Source of the DNA: JBPOFM01 sp041391925
GTDB taxonomy: Bacteria > Bacteroidota > Bacteroidia > Flavobacteriales > Flavobacteriaceae
Reading direction: 5' to 3'
Assembly (NCBI GenBank): GCA_041391925.1
Contig: JAWKNA010000008.1
Coordinates: 62,001 to 126,000, forward strand
DNA: 64,000 nucleotides
Positions 54,991-64,000 of this stretch are shown piece by piece. The position numbers and the translations under genes were made by a program. Within the stretch, counting starts at the first letter, position 1. Each line of letters begins with the position of its first letter. The notes under the pieces are model-generated. The model did not search any database and was not told the DNA's origin. It worked only from the letters and a program-made list of their open reading frames with translations.

Positions 54991-55652
54991 GATTTTAAAC
55001 CAATAAATTCTTTTAAGTAATAAGGTTCAAAATAGGCGACATCTTCGATGTCGTCTTTTTTATATTTCTCATAAGACAGTCGTCCCATTTCACCTGCTGA
55101 AGGTAGTTTACCGTCCATAAAAATGGCATTGGGATGTGCAATCAAAGTTTTTGCTTTTTCTACGCCATTCCCAATAAAATGAACTTTTCCCTTTTTTAAA
55201 TATGTTTCAAAAGAAGATTCATTTAGAATTTGGGCTTCGGTACTCCTTATTCTATTGTATTGTGAATCAAAAATTGCAGAATAAACTTCCATACGTCTGG
55301 CATCTAACATTGGGGCAATCACACCTTCAGTTGTTTGAACTTGATGTGACAAGGATTGCAAGGTTTCTACAGAAATTAATGGTATGTTCAATGCATAACA
55401 TAGTCCTTTTGCTGCAGAAACACCAATTCGCAAGCCTGTATAAGAACCTGGCCCTTTACTTACCGCAATTGCATCTAATTGTGCAGGTTTAACATCTGCA
55501 GATTTCAAGACTAAATCAATAAAAAGATGTAAAGATTCAGCATGGGAATAATTACGGTTGTTGTCTTCCTTTAAAACCAAAATCTCTCCTTGTTTAGAAA
55601 GAGAGACAGAGCAATTGGTAGTTGCGGTTTCTATATTTAGAATATAAGCCAT
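54987..55652 (-). CDS. tsaB: tRNA threonylcarbamoyladenosine biosynthesis protein TsaB
   Basis: The 221-residue protein shows ILNIETATTNCSVSL at the start, NYSHAESLHLFID near residue 36, and VSKGPGSYTGLRIGVSAAKG near residue 65, the TsaB form of the ASKHA fold. It supports TsaD in making t6A37 of ANN-decoding tRNAs. It is the last gene of the efflux operon, 17 bases behind an adaptor gene. Confidence 0.94.
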   Translation of the reverse strand: MAYILNIETATTNCSVSLSKQGEILVLKEDNNRNYSHAESLHLFIDLVLKSADVKPAQLDAIAVSKGPGSYTGLRIGVSAAKGLCYALNIPLISVETLQSLSHQVQTTEGVIAPMLDARRMEVYSAIFDSQYNRIRSTEAQILNESSFETYLKKGKVHFIGNGVEKAKTLIAHPNAIFMDGKLPSAGEMGRLSYEKYKKDDIEDVAYFEPYYLKEFIGLKS

Positions 55653-55669
55653 TGGAATTTAAAATCTTA

Positions 55670-56980
55670 TTAAGATTTGTCAGGTTGGGCCTCTACCTGT
55701 TGTTCAACCTTATCTCCTGATTTCAAGGTTTTGGAAACAACATTATAGGGTCCTGTGATAATTTGGTCACCTTCTTTCAAGCCTGATACAATCTCAATTT
55801 TAGAATCGTCTTGAATTCCGGTTTTTACCACTCTCAACTTTGCTTCACCATTATTGACAACAAATACACATTCAAATTTTTGGTCCTCATCCATTTTGGG
55901 TTTGTCAGATGGCGTAGGATTTTCAGAGTTGGAAGGTTTTTTATAGGTTGATTTACCAGAAGTGGTATCGGTTTTAATTACTATAGCGCTGATAGGTACT
56001 GCTACAGCATTTTTACGTTGATTGGTAAGAATATCAACAGTTGCCGTCATTCCTGGTCTAAATGGTGAATAGTTTTCTGGTCTATCCTTCATTAAATCTG
56101 CATAGGATTCTTCCAGAATTCTGACTTTTACTTTAAAATTTGTCACTTGGTCAGCAGTTAGGGTCTCACCAGCTGAATTGGCGATTTCGGTAACTACACC
56201 TTTAAATTCTTTTTTTAAATAAGCATCCACTTCCACGATGGTAGAATCGCCAATTCTCACTTTGACAATGTCATTTTCATTGACATCAATCTCAACTTCC
56301 ATATTATTAAGATTGGCAACTCTTAAAATTTCGGTTCCTGCCATTTGTTGGGTTCCCACAACACGTTCACCCAACTCAACATCCAATTTTGAAATCGTAC
56401 CACTCATGGGTGCATAAATAGTTGTTCGGTTCAGATTGTCCAAGGCTTCATTGACTGATGCTCCTGCGCTTTGCACGTTATAATACGCCGACTGTTTATT
56501 GGCTTGGGCTATTTCATAAGAAGACACGGCTTTGTCCCAATCCGCTTTTGAGATAATTCCTTTTTCGAATAGTTGCTTATTTCTATCATAACTAGATTTG
56601 GCTTCCCTTAAAGATGCCTCTGCTTGCTCCAATCCTGCCTTAACATTCTGATAGCTAGCCTGTGATCTGCTCACTGCGGATTGAATTAAATCAGGGTTGA
56701 CCCTTACCAATAAATCACCCTTTTTAACTTGTTGGCCTTCCTTAAAAGGAAGTTCGATGATTTCACCTGAAACTTCGCTCGAAATTTTTACCTCCACCTC
56801 TGGTTGTATCTTTCCGGTGGCAGAAACTTTTTCGACAATGTTGGCAAGACTAACCTTTTCAATCTCAACTTCTTTAAAGTTTCCTTGCTTGCCGAACAAT
56901 CCTGCTTTTTTTCCTCCTATCAAAACAATCAACAAAAGGACGACAATGGAAACAATAATGATTAATGTTTTTCTACTCAT
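55670..56980 (-). CDS. Efflux periplasmic adaptor (HlyD/MacA family), copy 2
   Basis: The 436-residue protein has an N-terminal membrane anchor (LIIIVSIVVLLLIVLIGG), a lipoyl/barrel-sandwich domain with PFKEGQQVKKGDLLVRVNPD, a long alpha-hairpin (residues about 95-180), and a C-terminal beta-barrel with GLKEGDQIITGPY. A Ser/Lys/Pro-rich insert lies near residue 345. Such proteins link an inner-membrane transporter to TolC. It follows tolC in the operon and is related to the adaptor two genes upstream. Confidence 0.92.
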   Translation of the reverse strand: MSRKTLIIIVSIVVLLLIVLIGGKKAGLFGKQGNFKEVEIEKVSLANIVEKVSATGKIQPEVEVKISSEVSGEIIELPFKEGQQVKKGDLLVRVNPDLIQSAVSRSQASYQNVKAGLEQAEASLREAKSSYDRNKQLFEKGIISKADWDKAVSSYEIAQANKQSAYYNVQSAGASVNEALDNLNRTTIYAPMSGTISKLDVELGERVVGTQQMAGTEILRVANLNNMEVEIDVNENDIVKVRIGDSTIVEVDAYLKKEFKGVVTEIANSAGETLTADQVTNFKVKVRILEESYADLMKDRPENYSPFRPGMTATVDILTNQRKNAVAVPISAIVIKTDTTSGKSTYKKPSNSENPTPSDKPKMDEDQKFECVFVVNNGEAKLRVVKTGIQDDSKIEIVSGLKEGDQIITGPYNVVSKTLKSGDKVEQQVEAQPDKS

Positions 56981-57034
56981 GATGGTTAATTTAATTCCAG
57001 AGTATGATTCTTGGAATATGCTTTTATAAAAATA

Positions 57035-58363
57035 TTAAAATTTTAATTCCATTGCTGGAATTCCAAAATATAATTCAAGAACTTTCAACTTGAAAATGTA
57101 ATCATATTTGGTTCTATTCAATTCTATTTTGCTATTATCGTATCGCAATTTTGCCTGACTAAAATCAAAAGCATTGGTCAAACCGACATCATAACGCTCT
57201 TTAGCATAATTGTATGCCAATTCTTGTGATTCCAATGCTGACTGGGCTGCTTCGTATGACTTGAAGGCACCTTTGGCATCCACATATGCCTGATATACTG
57301 TGGACTCCAAATCAAGTTCGGCCTGTTCCAATTGATACCTTGTATTCTCTAGATTTATTTTGCTTCTTTGCACACCTGCTTTTGCAGAAAATCCATTCAA
57401 AACAGGAATGTTTAATCTCAAACCATAACCAATACCATCATTAAGATAAATCTGTTCTTTTAAGGGCAAGAATGGCGGATTGGCTTCACTGTATCGTGTA
57501 TCATAGCCAAAAAAAGCTGATAGTGTTGGCAAATAGGCGCCCTTTGCCAATTGCACATCCTTTTGAGCCAATTCTACATTTTTTTCGGCAATCTTAACCT
57601 CAGCCCTGTTTTCTTTGGCTTTCTCAATGATTTCATAGACATCTTTATCGGAAATGCCTTCATCCACAATGTCATAACCTTCATCTTCTATGTCAAAATT
57701 TTGATAATCCTTTATCAATAGTAATTGTGCTAAACTAATCAGTGATACCTGAATAGTGTTCTCTGCTGCTACAATCTGCTGTTTTTCACCAGCGTCTGTT
57801 GCTTTGATTTCTAACAAATCACCTTGAGGAAGTACACCAGCATCCACTAGGTCTTGTGTTCTTTGAAGCTGTTGCAATGTGACATCGTTCTGTGACTTCA
57901 ACACTTCAAGATTGGCTTTGTTGAGAATTACCTGTAAATAATTATTGGCAACAAAGAGTGAAATATCGTCCTGCATTTTTGTCAATCGGTACTGAGCTGC
58001 CATTTTGGATATCTTGGCACGCTGCACTTCCCTGAAATTTCTCAACCCATCAAACAAGGTGTAGCCTAAACTTATACCTCCTGAAGCGGATAAATAGGTT
58101 TCCGTAAATGCATTTCCAGTAGTGGGGTCAAAGTTCAAACCTGTATTATTGGATACACTTGCGCTCGCATTAACGGATGGAAGAAAATTACCCACTGCGC
58201 TCAGCTTTTCGACATCTGTAATTTTAAGGTCTAGTTCACTTTGTTTGACCGAAATATTATTTTGTAAAGCATGTTCGACACATTCTTTAAGAGTCCATTT
58301 TTTTACTTGAGCTTGTGAAACGACTCCAATTAAAACAAAAAGTATGATGGTTAATTTTTTCAT
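57035..58363 (-). CDS. TolC-family outer-membrane efflux channel
   Basis: The 442-residue protein has a signal peptide ending at SQAQ. Two OEP repeats follow, each with paired long helices: ECVEHALQNNISVKQSELDL at the start of the first and NRAEVKIAEKNVELAQKDVQ in the second. It forms the trimeric outer-membrane duct of the efflux pump. It lies between the two adaptor genes, with 54-base gaps on both sides. Confidence 0.93.
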   Translation of the reverse strand: MKKLTIILFVLIGVVSQAQVKKWTLKECVEHALQNNISVKQSELDLKITDVEKLSAVGNFLPSVNASASVSNNTGLNFDPTTGNAFTETYLSASGGISLGYTLFDGLRNFREVQRAKISKMAAQYRLTKMQDDISLFVANNYLQVILNKANLEVLKSQNDVTLQQLQRTQDLVDAGVLPQGDLLEIKATDAGEKQQIVAAENTIQVSLISLAQLLLIKDYQNFDIEDEGYDIVDEGISDKDVYEIIEKAKENRAEVKIAEKNVELAQKDVQLAKGAYLPTLSAFFGYDTRYSEANPPFLPLKEQIYLNDGIGYGLRLNIPVLNGFSAKAGVQRSKINLENTRYQLEQAELDLESTVYQAYVDAKGAFKSYEAAQSALESQELAYNYAKERYDVGLTNAFDFSQAKLRYDNSKIELNRTKYDYIFKLKVLELYFGIPAMELKF

Positions 58364-58417
58364 AATTAAAATATATGTCTATGCAAATATAAAACTGTTA
58401 CAATAAAATGGATGTTT

Positions 58418-59578
58418 TTAATTTTCGGCATATTCGGGCAATCCTTGGACCTGGTTCCAAACTTTTATTTTGTCAGTTTTTGAAATCCCTTTTTTGATTT
58501 CCACAAAAATTCCATCGCTGATTCCCAATTCAATATCTCGGCGTTCAAACTCCTGATCTCCTGTTTCAACTTCTACAAATGGCTTTTGGGATTTTGGGTC
58601 GTATTGTACTAAAGCCTCCTTTATGGCTAAAACATTTTCAGCTTTGTCCAAAATAATTGAAGCATTGGCACTCAAGCCAGCCCTAATGAATGTAGAATCG
58701 ATGGCTTTTAAACTTCCTTTTATGGCAAACTGGATAGCGCCATTTTCCGCAACGCCCTTTGGGGCAATATAATCAAGGATGGCATCAAATTTTTTGTCTT
58801 CTATGGCTCCAATGGTAATTTCTAATGGCAGTCCTTCCTTGATTTTTCCCACCTCGCTTTCATCCACTTTGCCTTCAAAAATCATTTTCTTAACATCGGC
58901 CAAGGATGCAATAGAAGTTCCTTCATTGAAATTATTGGCTTCGATGACTTGATTGCCTTCCTTCACGGGAACGTCCAAAACCATTCCTGATACCGTTGCA
59001 CGAATTTGGGTCTGGGCTATATTTCCCATTCCACTGGTGGTTCCAGTTTTAATAATGTCATAGTTTTGACGTGCTGACCCTAGATTTATTTGGGCTTGGT
59101 CAACACTTTGTTTTGTTTGCAAATAAGTGTTTTTTATTCCTTCAAATTCATTGGCTGAAATGACACCTTTATCAAATAATGCTTTTTGACGGTCATAATT
59201 GGTTTGTTGGGTTTCCAAATTTATTTTTGCTGTTTGTAACGCTGTTTGGTTGGAAGCAATGTTATTTTTTGCACTGGTCAATGAAGAGACATTAGGAATC
59301 ACCCTGATTTTTGCAATCAAATCCCCAGAATTAATATATTCGCCTGCTTCAATATAAATTTCTTCAATGACACCAGAAATATTAGGTTTTATGAGCACTT
59401 CTTCTTTAGGAACAATGCTCCCCGTTGCTACCGTTTTTACGACAATGGTTTGCTCACTAGGAGTTTCGGTGGTATAGGTTATTGGGTCTTCAGCATTCTT
59501 TTTCCAAAGATAGATTAAGGCAATCACGAAGACTGCAACAATGACCAATAGTGTAATAACAGTTTTAGTTCTTTTCAT
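58418..59578 (-). CDS. Efflux periplasmic adaptor (HlyD/MacA family), copy 1
   Basis: The 386-residue protein has an N-terminal membrane anchor (VITLLVIVAVFVIALIYLW), IEAGEYINSGDLIAKIRV in the barrel-sandwich domain, a coiled-coil hairpin with YDRQKALFDKGVISANEFE, and a C-terminal KGISKTDKIKVWNQV. It lies 11 bases after the second permease and is the adaptor most directly linked to the ABC components. Confidence 0.92.
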   Translation of the reverse strand: MKRTKTVITLLVIVAVFVIALIYLWKKNAEDPITYTTETPSEQTIVVKTVATGSIVPKEEVLIKPNISGVIEEIYIEAGEYINSGDLIAKIRVIPNVSSLTSAKNNIASNQTALQTAKINLETQQTNYDRQKALFDKGVISANEFEGIKNTYLQTKQSVDQAQINLGSARQNYDIIKTGTTSGMGNIAQTQIRATVSGMVLDVPVKEGNQVIEANNFNEGTSIASLADVKKMIFEGKVDESEVGKIKEGLPLEITIGAIEDKKFDAILDYIAPKGVAENGAIQFAIKGSLKAIDSTFIRAGLSANASIILDKAENVLAIKEALVQYDPKSQKPFVEVETGDQEFERRDIELGISDGIFVEIKKGISKTDKIKVWNQVQGLPEYAEN

Positions 59579-59589
59579 ATTAAATTTCT

Positions 59590-60849
59590 TTATTCTATTC
59601 TTAATGCGTCAACGGGTTTCATTTTTGTGGCACTATTGGCAGGTATCAGTCCGGCCAAAACACCAGAAACAATCAATATAATCAATGCTGTGAAAACAAC
59701 CTGCATGCTCACACTTGGGTTGGCAAAATTTTCAACAGGTCCACTTTGGTCCAACAAATAATTCAGCAACCAAATGATTCCTGCGGCAAAAGAAATGCCG
59801 ACCATTCCAGACAAAATGGTCAAAATAAGGCTCTCCTGTAAAATCTGTGATTTGATGGTCCACGGAGCTGCTCCAAGAGCACGTCTTACACCAATTTCCT
59901 TGGTACGCTCTTTCACAACAATAAGCATGATATTACTAATTCCGATGATTCCGGACATCAAGACCAAAGCCCCCACAAAATAACCAACAATCGTCAGTAT
60001 GGTAAATAATCCATTGACCCTTTCAAACTGTTCTGACAAGTCGAAATGACCAATAGCCCTATCATCTTTGGGATGTATTTTATGACGTGACTTCATCAAT
60101 TCGAAAATCTGTTGTTTTAAAGATGTAATAGGCACACCATCATTTGCGGTGATAGCCATCCAGCCGACATTCTCACCTCGATTAAAGGCTTGGCCAAATG
60201 TTGTAAAGGGAATGTAAATGGTATTGGCCTCTTGTTGGTTATCGCCTTGGCTGTTACTTGATTTAAAAGTCCCAACTACCAAGAAATTGACACCGTTTAT
60301 TTTTACATACGTGCCCAGTGGTTCTTCTCCTTTATCATACAATCCATTGATAACATCTGTTCCAATCACACACACTTTACGGTTTGAGTTGATATCGGAA
60401 TAACTGATGAATCGACCTTGCATGATATCCAAAGGTTGTTGTTTAATATATTCGGGGTAATCTCCATAAATTTCAAAGGCTCCTGTTTTTGTCCCGCGAA
60501 TTACATTATTGTTTCCCCGAAAACCACCTAATTGATTGCGAGGAGACACATATTTTAAATTTGGAACTGCTTCCTTAATGGCAACTACATCATCAATTTT
60601 ATAATTGAAATTGCGGCCTTTGGGCAAACCCTTGTAGGGCATTGAAGTCCCTTGAGTCCACATGAACATAGAGTTAGTGGCAAAATCTCCGAAATCTGAC
60701 ATTACACCATTCTTTAATCCATTGGTCAGAGCGAGAAGCAACACTAGAATAGTAATACCCCAAAACACACCAAATGCTGTCAGGAATGTCCTGAACTTGT
60801 TGGCGTTTAACGCTTGCAGTATTTCGTTCCAACGGTCTCTATTAAACAT
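59590..60849 (-). CDS. MacB-type ABC transporter permease (second)
   Basis: The 419-residue protein has one N-terminal membrane helix followed by a large periplasmic MacB-type domain (residues about 45-280). Three C-terminal helices carry the FtsX-type signature IVVKERTKEIGVRRALGAAP. Such permeases are mechanotransmission ABC proteins. It is separated from the upstream permease by one base, and the two are homologous, so they may form a heterodimer. Confidence 0.93.
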   Translation of the reverse strand: MFNRDRWNEILQALNANKFRTFLTAFGVFWGITILVLLLALTNGLKNGVMSDFGDFATNSMFMWTQGTSMPYKGLPKGRNFNYKIDDVVAIKEAVPNLKYVSPRNQLGGFRGNNNVIRGTKTGAFEIYGDYPEYIKQQPLDIMQGRFISYSDINSNRKVCVIGTDVINGLYDKGEEPLGTYVKINGVNFLVVGTFKSSNSQGDNQQEANTIYIPFTTFGQAFNRGENVGWMAITANDGVPITSLKQQIFELMKSRHKIHPKDDRAIGHFDLSEQFERVNGLFTILTIVGYFVGALVLMSGIIGISNIMLIVVKERTKEIGVRRALGAAPWTIKSQILQESLILTILSGMVGISFAAGIIWLLNYLLDQSGPVENFANPSVSMQVVFTALIILIVSGVLAGLIPANSATKMKPVDALRIE

Positions 60850-60850
60850 A

Positions 60851-62095
60851 TTATTCGTCTCTTAATGCAATGACGGGTTTTATTTTAGCGGCTCTGTAGG
60901 CTGGAATGAAACCAGCCAATGCGCCGGCAAAAACTAGTAAAAATACTGTTGTGAGTGCAATATTGAAATTTACTTGTGGGTACTTGATGAAATCACTCTC
61001 AATTTGGGGACCAACAAGTTCCAACAGTCCCAGCCCGGCAATTAAACCAAAAAGGCCAGCAAACATTGTTACAAAAACTGCTTCCTGAAGTATCATTCCA
61101 ACAATTGACATAGGCAATGCACCAAGTGCCTTTCTAATCCCAATTTCTTTGGTTCGTTCGCGTACGATAATCAGCATTATGTTCCCAACCCCTACAATGC
61201 CTGCTATTATAGTGCCAATGCCAACAAACCAAAAGACCGCTTTGATTTTGTCTATCAAGGAGTAAATTTTCTTTGCTTCATCCAAGGTATTGAATATTCT
61301 CACGGCTCCTGTATCATCTGGCGCTACCGTGTGCATTTGTTTTACATCACTTTCGATGTTTTGTGAAAGTCGGTCAGATAGAGCCACGGCGTCATCAAAA
61401 TTATCGGACATTTTTACCGTCCACCACAAACTATTGAGGTTATCATTCCCATTAAACGCCAATTGTGCTGTATTGATTGGCATATATACACGAGCTTCAT
61501 CACGTTCGCCACCTGGATCTACAAATACGCCAATGACGGTTAAATTGATTCCAAAAATGGATATTTGTTTACCTATAGGATCTTCATCCTTAAAAAGGTC
61601 AAGTTTCAAACGGTTTCCAATTACTGCTACTTTCCTTATTTCACTGATATCCGAATCATTTAGAAAGCGGCCATTGATTATTTCTGCATTTTCAACGACC
61701 TGATAGCCAGGAAGCACACCCTGAATCCTATAATTGCCAGATTGGTTTTTGTAATTAACCAAAGCGCCCCAAACAAAATACGAAGGTGACTTTTCTTCGG
61801 TATACTCGGCATATTTATCAGAAAGCATATTAAAGTCGTGGTTTTTAAGCTGAATAAACCTTCCTGGGTTCATTCCTTTATATTCTTTGGTGGTCACACC
61901 TGTCCAAACGCTGATGTAATTGACGGCATCTCTCTGAAATTCTGAAGTGACGCCATTTTCTATACCTTTTCCAAAACCCAATAGAATCACCAAAATAAAG
62001 ATACCTGACGCTACGGACAGACCTGTCAAAAATGTCCGAAGTCTATTTTTGCTCAAGGTTTCAAATATCTCTTGCCAACGTTCGATGTCAAACAT
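60851..62095 (-). CDS. MacB-type ABC transporter permease (first)
   Basis: The 414-residue protein has the same layout as the next gene: MFDIERWQEIFETLSKNRLR, one membrane helix, a periplasmic domain, then IIVRERTKEIGIRKALGALP and three helices. It starts inside the last eight bases of the ATPase gene, suggesting translational coupling. Confidence 0.93.
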   Translation of the reverse strand: MFDIERWQEIFETLSKNRLRTFLTGLSVASGIFILVILLGFGKGIENGVTSEFQRDAVNYISVWTGVTTKEYKGMNPGRFIQLKNHDFNMLSDKYAEYTEEKSPSYFVWGALVNYKNQSGNYRIQGVLPGYQVVENAEIINGRFLNDSDISEIRKVAVIGNRLKLDLFKDEDPIGKQISIFGINLTVIGVFVDPGGERDEARVYMPINTAQLAFNGNDNLNSLWWTVKMSDNFDDAVALSDRLSQNIESDVKQMHTVAPDDTGAVRIFNTLDEAKKIYSLIDKIKAVFWFVGIGTIIAGIVGVGNIMLIIVRERTKEIGIRKALGALPMSIVGMILQEAVFVTMFAGLFGLIAGLGLLELVGPQIESDFIKYPQVNFNIALTTVFLLVFAGALAGFIPAYRAAKIKPVIALRDE

Positions 62096-62789
62096 ATTGT
62101 GGAGTCCTAACTTGGTTTATATTCTTGTCGTCAATTATCACACCATCCTTAAGGTTTACAATGCGTTTGGTCATTTGTGCGATATCATGTTCATGGGTAA
62201 CAACCAAGATGGTTTTGCCTTCATCGTTAATACCTTGAATAAGTTCCATCACACCATAAGAAGTGGTGGTATCCAATGCACCTGTCGGTTCATCTGCGAG
62301 CAATACTTTTGGTTCGCTTGCCAGTGCCCTTGCTATGGCAACACGCTGTTTCTGTCCACCAGATAATTCACTGGGCAAATGCCCTGACCAATCGGTTAAA
62401 CCAACTTTATCAAGATAATGGGCAGCACGTTCCAAACGCTCTTTTCGTTTGATTCCTTGGTAATACAGAGGCAATGCCACATTATCCAAAGCTGATTTAT
62501 AATTAATCAAGTTGAACGATTGAAAAATGAATCCCAAAAATTTATTTCTATAATTTGCAGCTAGTTTTTCGTTCAGATTTTTAATAGGGACATTATCAAG
62601 TGTATAACTTCCTGAATCTGCTTCATCTAACATGCCCAAAATATTTAGCAGCGTTGACTTGCCAGAACCTGATGAGCCCATTATAGAGACCAATTCACCT
62701 TCCTTAACTTCAAAATCAATACCCTTGAGCACATGAAGAGAGTTATTGCCCATGTGATATGATTTGTGTAAATCCTTAATTTGTATCAT
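62088..62789 (-). CDS. MacB/LolD-type ABC transporter ATP-binding protein
   Basis: The 233-residue ATPase has Walker A GSSGSGKS near residue 39, signature LSGGQKQRVAIARAL near 142, and Walker B VLLADEPTGALD near 161, then an H-loop VVTHEHD. It is the first gene of the efflux operon. The class moves peptides, lipoproteins or small molecules across the envelope with TolC; the substrate is unknown here. Confidence 0.95.
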   Translation of the reverse strand: MIQIKDLHKSYHMGNNSLHVLKGIDFEVKEGELVSIMGSSGSGKSTLLNILGMLDEADSGSYTLDNVPIKNLNEKLAANYRNKFLGFIFQSFNLINYKSALDNVALPLYYQGIKRKERLERAAHYLDKVGLTDWSGHLPSELSGGQKQRVAIARALASEPKVLLADEPTGALDTTTSYGVMELIQGINDEGKTILVVTHEHDIAQMTKRIVNLKDGVIIDDKNINQVRTPQYV

Positions 62790-62923
62790 GAATTGGATAG
62801 TTAGAACTACAATGTTACATAAAAGTATAAATGAATTGTATTAACGAAGTGTTAAGTATTCCTGCTAATCTGTTATATTATAGACTGCTGAAATCAAGAT
62901 TTGTTACAGAAAATAGAAGAAAT

Positions 62924-63154
62924 TTAAACTTTCTCGGTGCGGAAGTACTTCCAATAAATCAAAAATCCGATACCTCCAATTAAAATGTAAGGTATGGACA
63001 TTAAATAGATAATTCCATTGTTAACACCTCTTGCGGTGGACTGTCCTTCCTCGCTTTCCAAAACAGCTCTACACATAGCACATTGGGCATTAGTCTTTAG
63101 AAAAAAGAAAAGAGAAAAGAGAGAAAAGATTATTTTGGATTTTAAATTACGCAT
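62924..63154 (-). CDS. Small membrane protein with CxxC motif (oxidase-assembly neighbourhood)
   Basis: The 76-residue protein has a signal peptide ending at TNAQ. CAMCRAV follows, and near residues 47-68 there is one membrane helix (IIYLMSIPYILIGGIGFLIY). It overlaps the DUF420 gene by eight bases. The CxxC on the outer side of the membrane could bind copper or haem, or take part in thiol exchange; this is inference from its cluster with SCO and DUF420 genes. Confidence 0.75.
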   Translation of the reverse strand: MRNLKSKIIFSLFSLFFFLKTNAQCAMCRAVLESEEGQSTARGVNNGIIYLMSIPYILIGGIGFLIYWKYFRTEKV

Positions 63155-63692
63155 AATATGGTGAAATCATAAGATATACAATGACTCCCGAAACGGCAAC
63201 ATACAACCACATGGGAAATGTAATTCTGGCTATCTTTTTGTGACGTTCAAAGTTGTTGGTAATTGCTCTAACATAAGTTATCAATACAAACGGAATAATT
63301 ACAATGGAGAGTAAGATATGTGTAATCAAAATAAAGAAATAAACATATCTCAAAATACCTTCACCGCCATAAGGAGTGGAATCACTGGTCATATGATACG
63401 CTACATACATCAGCAAAAATACTGCAGAACACCCAATGGCTGTGGTCATCAAGTTTTCGTGCAAGACGATTTTTTTGTTTTTTATAGCCCAAAACGCTAT
63501 AATTAAAATTACCGCTGTTATACCATTTATAGTGGCATAAATGGGTGGCAAAAAAGTCAGTGGCTCCACGTCGAACCCTAACTTTCGCAAGTTGACACCA
63601 AACAATGCTGCAACTGCCAATGGTATAATAATGGAAAGTGTAACTATCCATTTATTGTATTTTTTTTCGCGTTGTAAAGTCGTATTCTCCAT
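63147..63692 (-). CDS. DUF420 domain membrane protein
   Basis: The 181-residue protein has about five hydrophobic helices and conserved histidines in HENLMTTAIGCSAVFLLMY, VAYHMT and THILLS. This is the DUF420 family, which includes CtaM-type proteins needed for haem-copper oxidase function in Gram-positive bacteria. Its ATG overlaps the SCO-family stop by one base. It likely helps cytochrome oxidase assembly. Confidence 0.88.
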   Translation of the reverse strand: MENTTLQREKKYNKWIVTLSIIIPLAVAALFGVNLRKLGFDVEPLTFLPPIYATINGITAVILIIAFWAIKNKKIVLHENLMTTAIGCSAVFLLMYVAYHMTSDSTPYGGEGILRYVYFFILITHILLSIVIIPFVLITYVRAITNNFERHKKIARITFPMWLYVAVSGVIVYLMISPYYA

Positions 63693-64000
63693 TATTCCTT
63701 TAAAAGTTTTGCAATGTCTTCTTTTAACATACTTATTTCCTGTGACTGTCCTTCATCATCAACTTTTTCTGATTCTGAAATCATCCCATTATAATAAATC
63801 ATAGGATTTCCCGAAGCATCTTTTCTAGACCGAATGAATCCATTTTTATCTATTAGGGCAAAGTTACCCGAATGTTCAAAACCTCCTTCAACCTCACCAT
63901 CTTTGGCAGTATATAGATTAAATCCTTCATTGGCAAGTTTATAAATTTTATCTTCATTTCCTGTCATTAAATGCCAATTTGGATTGGTCATTCCATAGTG
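63692..64000 (-). CDS. SCO1/SenC-family protein, C-terminal part (cut by window edge)
   Basis: The frame is open from the right edge to the stop at 63692 (103 codons visible). It contains the thioredoxin-fold C-terminus typical of SCO proteins: NWHLMTGNEDKIYKLANEGF, then EHSGNFALIDKNGFIR, where the His is the expected copper ligand. The CxxxC copper site would lie upstream, outside the window. SCO proteins insert copper into cytochrome oxidase. The 30-residue tail after the core is acidic and helical. Confidence 0.88.
   Translation of the reverse strand, partial: HYGMTNPNWHLMTGNEDKIYKLANEGFNLYTAKDGEVEGGFEHSGNFALIDKNGFIRSRKDASGNPMIYYNGMISESEKVDDEGQSQEISMLKEDIAKLLKE

Overview
The window is chromosomal DNA from a member of the Bacteroidetes, most likely the family Flavobacteriaceae. 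The support is the low G+C content of nearly all genes, GLPGLI-family proteins, PorP/SprF and a type B C-terminal signal of the type IX secretion system (T9SS), a short primary sigma factor, promoters of the TTG-N19-TAnnTTTG type, and a FolK-deoxynucleoside kinase fusion. No rRNA, CRISPR array, insertion sequence or prophage was seen.

Left part (1-7.3 kb): a sensor histidine kinase that runs off the left edge is divergent from a surface-protein operon. The operon holds two tandem GLPGLI proteins, an 901-residue outer-membrane beta-barrel protein with a carboxypeptidase-like domain, and a lipoprotein closely resembling the formylglycine-generating enzyme, with both catalytic cysteines present. 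Three TTAAC direct repeats on a 10-base period lie in the divergent promoter region. From 7.3 to 18 kb are housekeeping genes: a YegP-like gene, tRNA-Leu and tRNA-Gly, mutS, an rRNA/tRNA methyltransferase, the folK-dNK fusion, a queuosine-precursor transporter, an AsmA-like gene, rpoD and rpsU.

Middle part (18-41 kb): two DUF genes and a GH3-family gene, then the protein-quality-control set tig-clpP-clpX. These are followed by pdxJ with an alpha/beta hydrolase and a small membrane protein, then a CBS-domain gene with nadK. Next comes an envelope-biogenesis run: DUF6089, uppS, bamA, two Skp/OmpH chaperones and murI. A LytTR response regulator with its LytS-type kinase is divergent from a SIMPL-domain/von Willebrand A lipoprotein gene pair.

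Adhesin region (41-49.3 kb): a PorP/SprF-like gene sits directly downstream of a roughly 7-kb gene for a T9SS-secreted repeat protein. The first 3.4 kb of that gene is A+T-rich and intact. The last 3.6 kb, still encoding the same repeat family and ending in an intact type B sorting domain, is strikingly G+C-rich and carries many single-base losses. This is the most unusual feature of the window.

Right part (49.5-64 kb): a NifU-like gene, dodecin, a DUF255 thioredoxin-domain protein, DUF1304, an unknown secreted protein and an MscS channel. On the minus strand follow a tripartite ABC-type efflux operon (ATPase, two permeases, two adaptors, TolC) that runs into tsaB. The right edge holds the end of a probable cytochrome-oxidase assembly cluster (SCO-family, DUF420, and a small CxxC membrane protein).
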